From assembly GCF_002080045.1 (NCBI RefSeq), contig NZ_MUIN01000017.1:124001-188000 (forward strand): DNA of 64,000 bases. Reading direction: 5' to 3'. The DNA comes from Pseudomonas sp. Bc-h (GTDB lineage Bacteria > Pseudomonadota > Gammaproteobacteria > Pseudomonadales > Pseudomonadaceae). The notes beneath the pieces are model-generated. The model had not been told where the DNA came from, ran no database searches, and saw only the letters and a list, made by a program, of their open reading frames with translations. The translations under genes and the position numbers were made by a program. Numbering within the stretch: the stretch's first letter is position 1; every line of letters begins with the position of its first letter. Of the stretch, positions 50,177 through 59,093 are shown piece by piece.

Positions 50177-52620
50177 CAGCGACCCTCCTGGGCGTTGCCG
50201 GTGACTGCGTCAATTTCAGCCAGTGGGGGAATGGCGAAACGAAAGATCGCCCCCGGGCCGGTGTCGTTGACTGTCGCCCAAAGCCTGCCTTGGTGTTTTT
50301 CGATGATCGAACGGCTCACGGAAAGCCCAATGCCCATCCCCGAGCTTTTGGTGGTGTAGAAGGCATTGAACAAGCGCTCGGCATCCTGAGGGTCAAAGCC
50401 GGTGCCGTTGTCCTTCACCTCCAGATACACGCACTGGCTTTCGTCCAGCCCGGTGACAATGCGCATGTGCCGCGAGCGGCTGGTGATTTTGTTCATCGTC
50501 TCGATGGCATTGAGGATCAAATTGAGGATCACCTGTTGCAGTTGCACGCGATCACCCCTGATCTGCGGCAGGTGCTCGGCGAAATCGGGGTGCAGCATGA
50601 CGCCGTTGCGCTGCAGCTCCCCCAGCAACATGGCGATGACTTCTCTGGCGGCGGCGTTGATGTCGACGTTTTCTATCGTGATGCTTTTTTTCGAAAACAG
50701 CGCGCGCAGCCGGTTGATCACATCGGACGCGCGATTACCGTCGCGAATGGTGCGGCGCGCGGTCTCCAGTGCTCCGGCAACATTCGGCGGGTCGGCGCCA
50801 AGCATGCGCAGGCAGGTGCTGGCGTTGGTAATGATGCCCGCCAATGGCTGATTGACCTCATGGGCGATCGACGCGGTCAGCGCGCCCAGGCTCGCGACCC
50901 GAGCCAGATGGGTCAGCTCCGAGCGGACCTTGCCCAGTGCTTCTTCCGACAGGCGCCGCTGAGTCACGTCCTGCAACGCGGCGATATATTCCAGCCCGCC
51001 GTCTTTGTCGGTAATCGCATGGGCGACCAGATGCACGTGCTTCACTGTGCCGTCGGGCAACAACAGGCGATGCTCGTGCTCGAAATCACCGGCCGTTTCG
51101 CGCTGACGTCTGAACATCTCCTCAAGGAGCAAGGTGTCGTCGGGATGGATGCGCGTATAGATCAGTTCGAAAGTCGGTGTCACGCCGGGGTCCAGGTCGA
51201 GAATCCGATAGATCTCCTCAGACCAGGTGATTTCGTCGGTCTCGACGCGCCAGGAAAAAGTGCCCGTTGAACTGAGACGTTGGGCCTTGTTCATGAATGC
51301 CTGGCTTTGCTTGAGCGCGGCCTCGTTGCGTGCCCGGTCGATGGCGATACTGGCCAGGTGAGTAAATTGCGCGATGAGGTTTTGCTGTGTCGCCGATGGT
51401 TCGTTTGGCTCGCGGTAGAGGATCGACAGGATGCCGGTCACGCTGTCATTGATGGAGGTGATCGGCGTCGACCAGTTCGCCCGCAACCCATGGGATAACG
51501 CAGAGCAGACCCAGCCCGCCCAACGAGTTTCCTCGGCGAGATCGGTCGAGATTACCTGCTCATTGCTGAGCGCTGCGGCTGCAAGCGGGCAGCACATGGC
51601 GTCCACCGGCCGGCCGTCGGCGCCTGGCATCAAGTCCGCTGGAAGATTGGGCGCAGCGCCGGGTTGCATGCGCGGCACCGCTTCAAGTGCCGGATAAGGG
51701 CGCTTGAGTTCGACCAGCACGACACTGCACAAGGCACCGTCAAAAGTCGCTTCCACCAGTTCGCAGAGTGCTTCCAGAGTCAGCGAAAGGGCTGACCCGC
51801 CCGCCATCATGCCCAGCAAGTGCTTTTCTCCGGCCAGCAGCATTTCTGCGCGCTTGCGGTCTTCAATGTCGGTGTTCTCGCCGTACCAACCCACTATCTG
51901 CCCAGACTCGTCATGTTGCGGGACTGCCCTGATCATGAACCAGCGATAGACGCCGTCGAAGCGTCGGATGCGGGCTTCGTATTCTCCCGATTCGCCCGAC
52001 GCCAGCAGCGCATACCAATAGGTCGCCAAACCTCCTGCATCGTCCGGATGCAGGGAGGTGGTCCAGCCTATGCCGCGCGCATCGTTCAGGGAAACGCCGG
52101 TGTAATCGCACCAGCGCTGGTTGATGAAGATCACGCCGCCGTCGGTTCCTGCACTCCAGACGAAACCCGGGACAGCGTTAATGATGTCGCGCAGGCGGTC
52201 TTCGGAGGCGCTGACGTCGGCCAATGCCTGGGCGATCGTGGTCTTGTCGCGCCGTCTCTCGTCAATATCGACCTGCAGCACGCACCAGCGCAGGATGCGA
52301 CCCTCGACGTCCCTGATGGGCAGGCCGCGTACGTGAAACCAGTGATAGACGCCGTCTGCGCGACGAATGCGGTGCTCGATTTCGTAGGGCTCGCCGGTTT
52401 CGACCGAGTGCATCCAGACAGCGATCACCGAGGGCAGGTCTTCCGGGTGCACGGCGTCGGTGGCGGCCCAGTCTTTCAGTTCGTCGAGCGGTGCGCCCAG
52501 ATAATCCAGAATCTGGCGGTTCACCCGTTCCAGCGTGCCGTCCGGCGCCATGAACGCGACCATGGCCGGAATGCTGTCGATGAGCGAGTCGGCATCGACG
52601 CGGTCGAGTTCGTTATCCAT
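50176..52620 (-). CDS. PAS/GAF sensor histidine kinase
   Basis: An 814-residue kinase with no membrane segment. The order is PAS1 (about 10-125), PAS2 (about 142-258), GAF (about 275-435), PAS3 (about 445-557), HisKA with phospho-acceptor His587 in ASIAHEVNQPLAGI, and HATPase (about 685-800; NLILNAIETM, DNGTGF, GMGIGLSVSRSI). The HEVNQPL type of H-box is typical of FixL-like/HPK4 kinases. Multiple PAS and GAF domains suggest sensing of a small ligand, redox state or aromatic compound in the cytoplasm. First gene of the three-gene operon, divergent from the epoxide hydrolase gene. Confidence 0.93.
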   Translation of the reverse strand: MDNELDRVDADSLIDSIPAMVAFMAPDGTLERVNRQILDYLGAPLDELKDWAATDAVHPEDLPSVIAVWMHSVETGEPYEIEHRIRRADGVYHWFHVRGLPIRDVEGRILRWCVLQVDIDERRRDKTTIAQALADVSASEDRLRDIINAVPGFVWSAGTDGGVIFINQRWCDYTGVSLNDARGIGWTTSLHPDDAGGLATYWYALLASGESGEYEARIRRFDGVYRWFMIRAVPQHDESGQIVGWYGENTDIEDRKRAEMLLAGEKHLLGMMAGGSALSLTLEALCELVEATFDGALCSVVLVELKRPYPALEAVPRMQPGAAPNLPADLMPGADGRPVDAMCCPLAAAALSNEQVISTDLAEETRWAGWVCSALSHGLRANWSTPITSINDSVTGILSILYREPNEPSATQQNLIAQFTHLASIAIDRARNEAALKQSQAFMNKAQRLSSTGTFSWRVETDEITWSEEIYRILDLDPGVTPTFELIYTRIHPDDTLLLEEMFRRQRETAGDFEHEHRLLLPDGTVKHVHLVAHAITDKDGGLEYIAALQDVTQRRLSEEALGKVRSELTHLARVASLGALTASIAHEVNQPLAGIITNASTCLRMLGADPPNVAGALETARRTIRDGNRASDVINRLRALFSKKSITIENVDINAAAREVIAMLLGELQRNGVMLHPDFAEHLPQIRGDRVQLQQVILNLILNAIETMNKITSRSRHMRIVTGLDESQCVYLEVKDNGTGFDPQDAERLFNAFYTTKSSGMGIGLSVSRSIIEKHQGRLWATVNDTGPGAIFRFAIPPLAEIDAVTGNAQEGR

Positions 52621-52777
52621 ACCTGTCCTATTGTTCCGATCGCTTGTTGCGAGGATGCGCCCGAGGGTGGTTGGCGCCCATCATACTTTGGTGTCGCACC
52701 CGGTAAATAAGGCACTCGTGTCCCGAAAATGGCTTTTCTGTGCGCATCGATCCGACGTCGGCCACAACCATCGGGAC

Positions 52778-52789
52778 CCTATACATAGG
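52778..52789. promoter_or_regulatory. CCTAT-N2-ATAGG palindrome, candidate operator
   Basis: A perfect 5-bp inverted repeat with a 2-base centre in the 272-bp divergent region between the kinase and epoxide hydrolase genes. It has the size and symmetry of LuxR/FixJ-type regulator boxes; the assignment is inference. It lies about 104 bases before the hydrolase ATG. Confidence 0.35.
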
Positions 52790-52791
52790 TA

Positions 52792-52811
52792 TGCACCGAC
52801 ACCTTGGTGCA
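52792..52811. promoter_or_regulatory. TGCACC-N8-GGTGCA inverted repeat
   Basis: A second perfect inverted repeat (6-bp arms, with inner CACC-TT-GGTG) directly after the CCTAT palindrome. It could be another protein site or a leader hairpin of the epoxide hydrolase mRNA. Confidence 0.3.
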
Positions 52812-52892
52812 ATCGTCCACAGGCGTTGGCGGTGGTGTCATCAGCCTCATGCTGGCCGCAGCGCATGGCGGCCACCGACCAAAAGGAGATTG

Positions 52893-54260
52893 ATGATGCT
52901 TGCCACTTCGCGCGCTTCAACCTGGCGCCGCTTTCTTGCCTCTTCCGCCATGGCCAGCTCGATGGGGCTCATACTGCTTGCCTGCGCTGGCCACGTCTCG
53001 ACCGCATCGGCGGCCACTGCTACGGCCGCGTCCGATGCCATTCGCCCCTTCAAGATTCATGTCCCCGAAGCGCAACTGACCGATTTGCACAAACGCATCG
53101 CTGCCACTCGTTGGCCGGACAAGGAGACGGTCAGTGACGCGTCTCAAGGCGTGCAGCTGGCGCAGGTTCAGGCGTTGGTGAAGTACTGGGGCAACGGATA
53201 TGACTGGCGCAAGGCCGAGGCGAAACTCAACGCGCTGCCGGAGTTCATCACCACCATCGACGGCGTCGACATCCAGTTCATCCACGTGCGCTCGCGCAAT
53301 CCCAATGCCATGCCGCTGATCCTGACCCATGGCTGGCCCGGCTCGCAGTTCGAGTTTCTCAAGACCATCGGCCCGCTGACCGATCCGGTGGCCTATGGCG
53401 GCAAGGTGGAAGACTCGTTCGACGTGGTGATTCCGTCGATTCCGGGGCACGGTTTTTCCGGCAAACCGACCGAACTGGGTTGGGGCCCGGATCGAGTGGC
53501 CAAGGCTTGGGATGTGCTGATGAAGCGCCTGGGCTACAGCCATTACGTTTCCCAGGGGGGCGATCACGGGTCGGTGATTTCCGATGCTCTGGGGCGTCTG
53601 GGGCCACCAGGTCTGTTGGGCATTCACCTGAACATGCCGGCGACTGTCCCGCCAGAACTGGTCAAGCCGATCTTCGGTGGCGATCCCGCTCCGCAAGGGC
53701 TGACGGACCACGAACGCAAGGCGTTCAACTCGCTGAGCACCTTCTTCGGCCGCAACGCCGCTTATGGCGCGATGATGGTGACCCGCCCGCAAACCATCGG
53801 CTATCTGCTGGCGGACTCTCCCTCGGGCACCGCAGCCTGGATGTACGAGAAATTCGCCGCGTGGACTGACAGCGACGGCCACCCGGAGCGTGTGCTCAGC
53901 CGCGACGAAATGCTCGACGACATCAGCCTGTACTGGCTGACCAATAGCGGGGCGTCGTCGTCGCGCTTCTACTGGGAAAACAACAACAATAACTTCAGCG
54001 CGACCGCGCAGAAGACCACCGATATCAAGGTTCCGGTGGCGATCACCGTGTTCCCGCACGAGATCTATCAAGCGCCGAAGACCTGGGCCCAGCGCGCCTA
54101 CCCGTCGCTCTCCTACTACAGCGAAGTCAACAAGGGCGGCCACTTCGCCGCCTGGGAACAGCCGCAACTGTTCAGCGAAGAACTGCGCAGCGCCTTCAGG
54201 CCTCTGCGCGGATCGGCGAATGCCACAGCAAACACCACAGACGCGAAGACCGGCCAGTAA
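52893..54260 (+). CDS. Exported epoxide hydrolase (EHN-domain family)
   Basis: A 455-residue protein with a signal segment (about 1-42) that carries twin arginines (TWRRFLASSAM), so Sec or Tat export is possible. An epoxide-hydrolase N-terminal (EHN) domain occupies about 50-160 (RPFKIHVPEAQLTDLHKRIA). The alpha/beta-hydrolase core has the oxyanion HGWPG at 146-150, nucleophile Asp224 in QGGDHGSVIS and catalytic His in GGHFAAWEQP. Such enzymes open epoxides by an ester intermediate. ATG 52893 follows GGAG. It heads a plus-strand module with a second hydrolase and a cytochrome P460, opposite the two-component operon. Confidence 0.9.
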   Translation: MMLATSRASTWRRFLASSAMASSMGLILLACAGHVSTASAATATAASDAIRPFKIHVPEAQLTDLHKRIAATRWPDKETVSDASQGVQLAQVQALVKYWGNGYDWRKAEAKLNALPEFITTIDGVDIQFIHVRSRNPNAMPLILTHGWPGSQFEFLKTIGPLTDPVAYGGKVEDSFDVVIPSIPGHGFSGKPTELGWGPDRVAKAWDVLMKRLGYSHYVSQGGDHGSVISDALGRLGPPGLLGIHLNMPATVPPELVKPIFGGDPAPQGLTDHERKAFNSLSTFFGRNAAYGAMMVTRPQTIGYLLADSPSGTAAWMYEKFAAWTDSDGHPERVLSRDEMLDDISLYWLTNSGASSSRFYWENNNNNFSATAQKTTDIKVPVAITVFPHEIYQAPKTWAQRAYPSLSYYSEVNKGGHFAAWEQPQLFSEELRSAFRPLRGSANATANTTDAKTGQ

Positions 54261-54323
54261 GTCGTCGATTGACCGACTTCAACACCCGGAACGGCGGCTC
54301 GCCGTTCCAAACGGAGACTCACC

Positions 54324-55394
54324 ATGAAGATTACCTTGTTGAATCAACGCTCTGCGCCGCGTCGCCGGCGTCTGCTTGTCCCGTCGATTCTGGCGATGGC
54401 CCTGTTGCAGTTCGGTGCTTTCGGGGCCGCCTCGTCTGCCAGTGCGGCAGACACACCGGCGACCGCGATCGGTCCGATCACGCCGGGTACGAACACCTCG
54501 TTCGGCGCGCTCAAGCACGTCAAGACCCCGCTGCTCGACGTGGCTTACGCCGAAGTCGGCCCGGCCGATGGCCCTGTCGTCATCCTGATGCACGGCTGGC
54601 CGTACGATATTCATAGCTACGTCGATGTGGCACCGGCGCTTGCGGCCAAGGGCTACCGGGTCCTGATCCCTTACGAGCGTGGTTACGGCGACACGAAATT
54701 CCTGTCTGCGAAGACGATCCGCAACGGCCAGCCTGCTGCGCTCGCCACCGATCTGGTGGACTTCATGGATGCGCTGAAGATCAAGAAGGCCGTGCTTGGC
54801 GGTTATGACTGGGGCGCCCGAACCGTGGATATCGTTGCGGCGCTGTGGCCGGAGCGGGTGAAAGCGCTGGTGGCGGTGAGCGGTTATCTGATCGGCAGCC
54901 AGGAGGCAGGCAAGGCCCCGTTACCGCCAGCGGCCGAGTTGCAGTGGTGGTACCAGTTTTATTTTGCGACCGAGCGCGGACGGCTGGGTTACGAGAAGAA
55001 CACCCACGACTTCGCCAAGCTGATCTGGAAGCTGGCCTCGCCCAAATGGGACTTCGACGACGCGACCTATGATCGCAGCGCAGCAGCACTGCAGAACCCC
55101 GATCATGTGGCGGTTTCGATCTTCAACTATCGCTGGCGTCTGGGGCTGATCAAGGGCGAAGCAAAATATGACGCCATCGAGAAAAAACTGGCGGCGTCCC
55201 CCTCCATCGGCGTGCCGACCATCACCATGGAAGGCGACGCCAATGGCGCGCCGCATCCACCCGCCGAGGCCTACGCCAAGCGCTTTACCGGCAAATACGA
55301 ATATCGCCTGATCAGCGGCGGCGTCGGCCACAACCTGCCGCAAGAAGCCCCGCAGGCCTTCGCTCAGGCGATTGTCGATGCGGATCACCTTTGA
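54324..55394 (+). CDS. Exported alpha/beta-hydrolase (epoxide hydrolase/dehalogenase-like)
   Basis: A 356-residue protein with an N-terminal export signal (basic RRRRLL then hydrophobic, cleaved near ASAAD at about 42). The alpha/beta-hydrolase domain has HGWP at 90-93, nucleophile Asp162 in GGYDWGARTVD and catalytic His in VGHNLPQEAPQAF near the C-terminus. Asp as nucleophile points to epoxide hydrolase or haloalkane/haloacetate dehalogenase chemistry rather than an esterase. It starts 63 bases after the first hydrolase. Confidence 0.88.
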   Translation: MKITLLNQRSAPRRRRLLVPSILAMALLQFGAFGAASSASAADTPATAIGPITPGTNTSFGALKHVKTPLLDVAYAEVGPADGPVVILMHGWPYDIHSYVDVAPALAAKGYRVLIPYERGYGDTKFLSAKTIRNGQPAALATDLVDFMDALKIKKAVLGGYDWGARTVDIVAALWPERVKALVAVSGYLIGSQEAGKAPLPPAAELQWWYQFYFATERGRLGYEKNTHDFAKLIWKLASPKWDFDDATYDRSAAALQNPDHVAVSIFNYRWRLGLIKGEAKYDAIEKKLAASPSIGVPTITMEGDANGAPHPPAEAYAKRFTGKYEYRLISGGVGHNLPQEAPQAFAQAIVDADHL

Positions 55395-55418
55395 TGCTGG
55401 CTTGAGAGGAATGCTGCG

Positions 55419-55928
55419 ATGAACCTCAGGCAACTGGCGGGATTGTCCGCTGTGGTCGGCGTTGCGGCGCTGGCTGCCACCGGAGTCGCCCTGGGCGATT
55501 CCGGGGGTGGTGACTCGTCCCCGATCTACGGCGTGAAGATTCCCGATGGCTATCGACGGTGGGTGCTGATTGCCCCCGCCCAGGAAGCTGAACCGCTGAA
55601 CGAGCTTCGCGCCGTGGTGGGCAACGATCTGGCGATCAAGGCGTATCAGGAGTCGACGCTGCCGTTTCCCGACGGCACGGTGTTGGTGAAGCTGGCGTGG
55701 AAGCACGTTCAGTCGCCTGAGTTCGAACCGGCTTCGATTCCCGGCGCGGCGACCACTGTCCAGGTCATGGTCAAGGACTCGCAAAAGTACGCCTCGACCG
55801 GCGGTTGGGGATTTGGGCGCTTCATCAACGGCAAGGCGGTCGATGAAGCCCAGCACCAAACCTGTTTCGCCTGTCACCAGGCCCGCGTGAAAAACCACGA
55901 CTTTGTCTTCACCCGGTGGGCACCGTAA
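55419..55928 (+). CDS. Exported cytochrome P460 family protein
   Basis: A 169-residue protein with a signal peptide (about 1-26) and a cytochrome P460-type domain. The c-type heme motif CFACH has ligands Cys149, Cys152 and His153. The segment GVKIPDGYRRWVLIAPAQEA matches the P460 N-terminal strand. Characterised P460 proteins oxidise hydroxylamine or scavenge nitric oxide; relatives outside nitrifiers are mostly uncharacterised. It ends the hydrolase-hydrolase-P460 module, 24 bases after the second hydrolase. Confidence 0.87.
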   Translation: MNLRQLAGLSAVVGVAALAATGVALGDSGGGDSSPIYGVKIPDGYRRWVLIAPAQEAEPLNELRAVVGNDLAIKAYQESTLPFPDGTVLVKLAWKHVQSPEFEPASIPGAATTVQVMVKDSQKYASTGGWGFGRFINGKAVDEAQHQTCFACHQARVKNHDFVFTRWAP

Positions 55929-55939
55929 CCCAACCCCTC

Positions 55940-56026
55940 AAGGAGCCATCACTGAAAAGATTCGCCGCCGCTTTGGCGTTTACTGCCCGCTTGTTCATGG
56001 CCGGTTCACTGAGCGGCTGGCAATAA
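55940..56026 (+). pseudogene. Probable relic of a fourth gene: ribosome binding site plus signal-peptide codons
   Basis: AAGGAG at 55940-55945 is followed after six bases by CTG and codons reading KRFAAALAFTARLFMAGSLS, then a stop at 56024. This is signal-peptide-like but ends after 24 codons and has CTG where a start is expected. The 3' part overlaps the end of the opposite gene. It may be the truncated start of a lost gene of the P460 module. Confidence 0.4.
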
Positions 56027-57097
56027 AAAGCGCCCGATAACCGGTAGGTGATCGGAAATCAGCAAGGTGTCTGCCTGACGGACCTGCGCATCGACGCGCT
56101 TGAGTTTCGGGCTGTAAAACAGGTAGTCCAGCGTCCGGTCCGGTCCGCTGAGCCGTGGGTCGTTGGGGAAGCGGGTGTACCACTTGCGACGATCCTCACC
56201 GTTGGCGTCGTCGTTGCTGGGGATCATCGGGTATTTGTCCCACAGCGCGTGCAGTTCGCTTTCAGGGGCATATTGCTCGCGCTGTTCGGCGGGCAGGCGC
56301 TGGTATTGGCCCTGGGGCAGCAGATTGAAGTCGCCGCCGCTGATCCACAGCGTTCCTGCCTGTTCGAATGTGTCGAGCAACTGGGTGGTCGCGGCCACCT
56401 GGCGCTGCAAGGTGTCATCACCGGGTTTGAAGTCGCCCAGATGCGTGTTTACAACGGCCAGATGCCCGCCATCGCGCAGCGGCAGGTCACTCACCAGCAA
56501 CGCGCGCTTGGGCTCGAACTGGCGGCCGATGAGATTGCCGTTGGGGGAGGGCAGTTGCAGGCGTTCGGCCTTGTCCATTTGATAGCGGCTCAACGTTGCC
56601 AGCTTCATGCCGACGCTGCCGTAGATATGCCGGTCGGGGACGAAGTCGGACTTCCAGTAGAACGCCTCGGTGCTGCACGGATACAGGTCCGTGACCCGCT
56701 CCTGGAGCAGTGCCAGTTGATTGGTGTAATCGGTGTTCTTGGCGCCGTCATTCACTTCCTGCAGCAGCACGATGTCTGGCTGTTCATCACGGATGACCCG
56801 CGCGACTTCGTCGAGGTTGTAGGCGATGTCATCGGCAGTGGGGCGTTCGTCCGGGCCGCTGCCATCGGGCATGTCGTACCAGAACACGTAGCGCTTGCCG
56901 GCCAGATATTGAATGTTCCAGGTCATGACCTTCAGCGCCTGGCCAGGCATCAAGAGCGGCGGCGCTGCATCTCTGGCGTTACAACTGACCGCCATGCGCT
57001 CGTGTCGTGCCGGGTGCCAGGTCACGTTGTAGATCAGGCCGCCGATCAGCGCGAGCAGCAGCGCAAGGGCGATGACATAACGCAGCAGGCGGGGCAT
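56006..57097 (-). CDS. Membrane-anchored endonuclease/exonuclease/phosphatase family protein
   Basis: A 363-residue protein with an N-terminal membrane segment (about 5-27) and an EEP-fold domain (about 55-360). Hallmarks are KVMTWNIQYLAG, DIVLLQEVNDG, VVNTHLGDFKPG, GGDFNLLP and ISDHLPVIGRF. The fold covers nucleases, sphingomyelinase-like and phosphoinositide phosphatases; the substrate cannot be assigned. The domain would lie on the periplasmic side if the first segment is a signal anchor. It follows the YciC-like membrane gene by nine bases on the minus strand. Confidence 0.88.
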   Translation of the reverse strand: MPRLLRYVIALALLLALIGGLIYNVTWHPARHERMAVSCNARDAAPPLLMPGQALKVMTWNIQYLAGKRYVFWYDMPDGSGPDERPTADDIAYNLDEVARVIRDEQPDIVLLQEVNDGAKNTDYTNQLALLQERVTDLYPCSTEAFYWKSDFVPDRHIYGSVGMKLATLSRYQMDKAERLQLPSPNGNLIGRQFEPKRALLVSDLPLRDGGHLAVVNTHLGDFKPGDDTLQRQVAATTQLLDTFEQAGTLWISGGDFNLLPQGQYQRLPAEQREQYAPESELHALWDKYPMIPSNDDANGEDRRKWYTRFPNDPRLSGPDRTLDYLFYSPKLKRVDAQVRQADTLLISDHLPVIGRFLLPAAQ

Positions 57098-57106
57098 CGA
57101 GTTACC

Positions 57107-57766
57107 TCAGGCCGGCTGCGCGGGCTCGTCGATCAGCATGAACAGGCGGAACATCACCACGCTGATGAACAATTGCAGGAAGCTGGAAACGCTGTCGACG
57201 ATCAGCGACAGCAACGGGCTTTGCTGGTCGGGCAGGACATAGAAACTCAGGCCTTCGAGCACCGACAGCGGGATATAGACGAACAGCACGCAGACCAGAA
57301 TCCGCACGATATGCCCGCGCGTCATCTTGAAGCTCTCGCGCATCGCATCCAGTGGCCCAAGGCCGCGCAGCACCAGCAAGTACTCGGAGAACACCAGTTT
57401 GATCATCACCCATACGCCGGGAACGATGAACAGCGACAAACCGGCCATGATCAGCAGCGTGCTCAGGGCGGTCAGCACAGCGAAAGTGGGCCACATGCGC
57501 AACGTGGCCGCGAGCAGGTTGCGCTTGGAGGGCTCCTCGCCTCGAGTCTTGGCGTCGAGGAACAGAATCAGCGCGCCGGTGTACAAGGGGTAGAACAGCA
57601 GGCCGATCAGCAACTGCCAACTCGCCGAGCTATCGGGTGCCGAACTGCCGAGCAGCTGTTTGGTCAGGGCCTCGAGGATCACCAGCGGCAGGCACAGCGT
57701 GAGAATGCTGGCGAAGTTACGCCGGAAAAAGTACAGCGAGTCTTGAATGATAGTCAGCGGATTCAT
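57107..57766 (-). CDS. YciC-like integral membrane protein
   Basis: A 219-residue protein with about five to six membrane segments, of the YciC family (UPF0259). It opens MNPLTIIQDSLYFFRRNFAS and has MKLVFSEYLLVLRGLGPLDA and MRESFKMTRGHIVRI. Its role is unknown. The start at 57766 is used because the upstream 20 codons of the open frame are not conserved in character. It is probably cotranscribed with the EEP-family gene just downstream. Confidence 0.85.
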   Translation of the reverse strand: MNPLTIIQDSLYFFRRNFASILTLCLPLVILEALTKQLLGSSAPDSSASWQLLIGLLFYPLYTGALILFLDAKTRGEEPSKRNLLAATLRMWPTFAVLTALSTLLIMAGLSLFIVPGVWVMIKLVFSEYLLVLRGLGPLDAMRESFKMTRGHIVRILVCVLFVYIPLSVLEGLSFYVLPDQQSPLLSLIVDSVSSFLQLFISVVMFRLFMLIDEPAQPA

Positions 57767-57956
57767 GAACGGATCACAGGAAAAAGCAGGCCGACACTTT
57801 AACGTAGAGCCGGTGTGCTGGGCCAACCTTGTGCGGCGCAGAGGGTTCTTAACTTTTTCTACATCCTATTGAAACGCCCTTGAAACGCCCCATTACTGTT
57901 TGTGTCTGACACTCAGGTCAGCCACAGAATTCCTACGGCAATCTAACGAGGTCGCC

Positions 57957-58760
57957 ATGAACAGCGAAGAGCAAACCCTGATCGATGGCCTGTTTGGCAA
58001 ACTCAAGCAGGCAGAAACCGATTCGGCCCCCCGTGACGCCCAGGCCGAGGCGCTGATCAAGGAGCACCTGACCCGGCAGCCCGCCGCGCCTTATTACATG
58101 GCGCAGGCGATCCTGGTTCAGGAGGTCGCGATCAAACAACTGGAGGCCCAGAGCCGCCAGCGCGACGAACAGATTCAACAGTTGCAGGCCGAATTGCAGC
58201 GCGTCAAGGCGCAGCCGGCGCCAGCACAAGGTGGCGGCGGATTCCTGTCGAGCATCTTTGGCGGCGGCTCCCGCGAACCGCAGGCCCAACAACCGGCATC
58301 CTCGTTCTCCCGCCCATCAAGCCCGCAGCCTTCAGCAGGTGGCTGGCGTGACAACGGTCCAGCCACTCCCCCTCCTTATAACGCACCACCGCAGGGCAAC
58401 TACGCCCAGCCACAGCAGCAAGCTCCTGCGGCTCCGATTGGCAGCGGCTTCCTGGGTGGCGCGTTGAAAACCGCGGCGGGCGTGGCGGGCGGTGTGATGC
58501 TGGCGGAAGGTATTTCCAGCCTGTTCCATCACAACAGCCAACCGCAGGAAATCGTCGAGATCATCAAGGAGGAGCCTGCACAGCCTGCAAGCGACAGTGA
58601 TTTCGGTGGTGGCAACAGCGGTGGTTGGGGCGACGATCAGCAACGCGTCACCAGCAACGACGGCTGGGGCAATAACGACTCTGGCGGTTTTGCCGATACC
58701 GATTACGGCAGCGACGACAGCGGCATGTTCGGCGGTGATGATGACGATTCGTTCGTCTGA
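57957..58760 (+). CDS. DUF2076 family protein
   Basis: A 267-residue protein. The N-terminal helical region (about 1-85) has MNSEEQTLIDGLFGKLKQAE and a coiled-coil-like stretch (QRDEQIQQLQAELQRVK). A Pro/Gln/Ala-rich linker (about 95-160), a Gly/Ala-rich segment with GSGFLGGALKTAAGVAGGVM (about 161-185) and an acidic Asp/Gly/Ser C-terminus (about 210-267) follow. DUF2076 proteins are predicted periplasmic ligand-binding proteins, but no signal peptide is seen here. Function unknown. Confidence 0.88.
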   Translation: MNSEEQTLIDGLFGKLKQAETDSAPRDAQAEALIKEHLTRQPAAPYYMAQAILVQEVAIKQLEAQSRQRDEQIQQLQAELQRVKAQPAPAQGGGGFLSSIFGGGSREPQAQQPASSFSRPSSPQPSAGGWRDNGPATPPPYNAPPQGNYAQPQQQAPAAPIGSGFLGGALKTAAGVAGGVMLAEGISSLFHHNSQPQEIVEIIKEEPAQPASDSDFGGGNSGGWGDDQQRVTSNDGWGNNDSGGFADTDYGSDDSGMFGGDDDDSFV

Positions 58761-59093
58761 TTTTTGAGGCAATCAACACTTGCCGCTGGAGCAGTGCAAC
58801 GTCCGTGGATTAACGCAAAGGCTTAGGCACTGACGCAAACACTTAGGGACTGACGCAAAATCTGTGGGAGGGAGCTTGCTCGCGAAGGTGTCAGATCAGC
58901 CGCTGCTGTGATGGCTGACCCAACGCATTCACAAGCAAGCTCCCTCCCGCAACAATCAACTGCGATGCCGCACTAGCATTCCCCCCATCGACCCTGATGC
59001 ACTGAACGCTTCAATCCCCTCCCCAAACTGGCATACTGAGCGCCGGTCCGACGTTCGGGCCCTTGTCGCTTGTCAGCGCATCGAGGAGTTCGG
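58761..59093. other. Intergenic region with a REP doublet
   Basis: A 333-bp gap. Imperfect REP arms lie at 58864-58887 (GTGGGAGGGAGCTTGCTCGC start) and 58928-58950, of the same family as the array at 48102-49080. Short direct repeats of ACTGACGCAAA occur near 58829 and 58849. No gene is evident. Confidence 0.6.
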
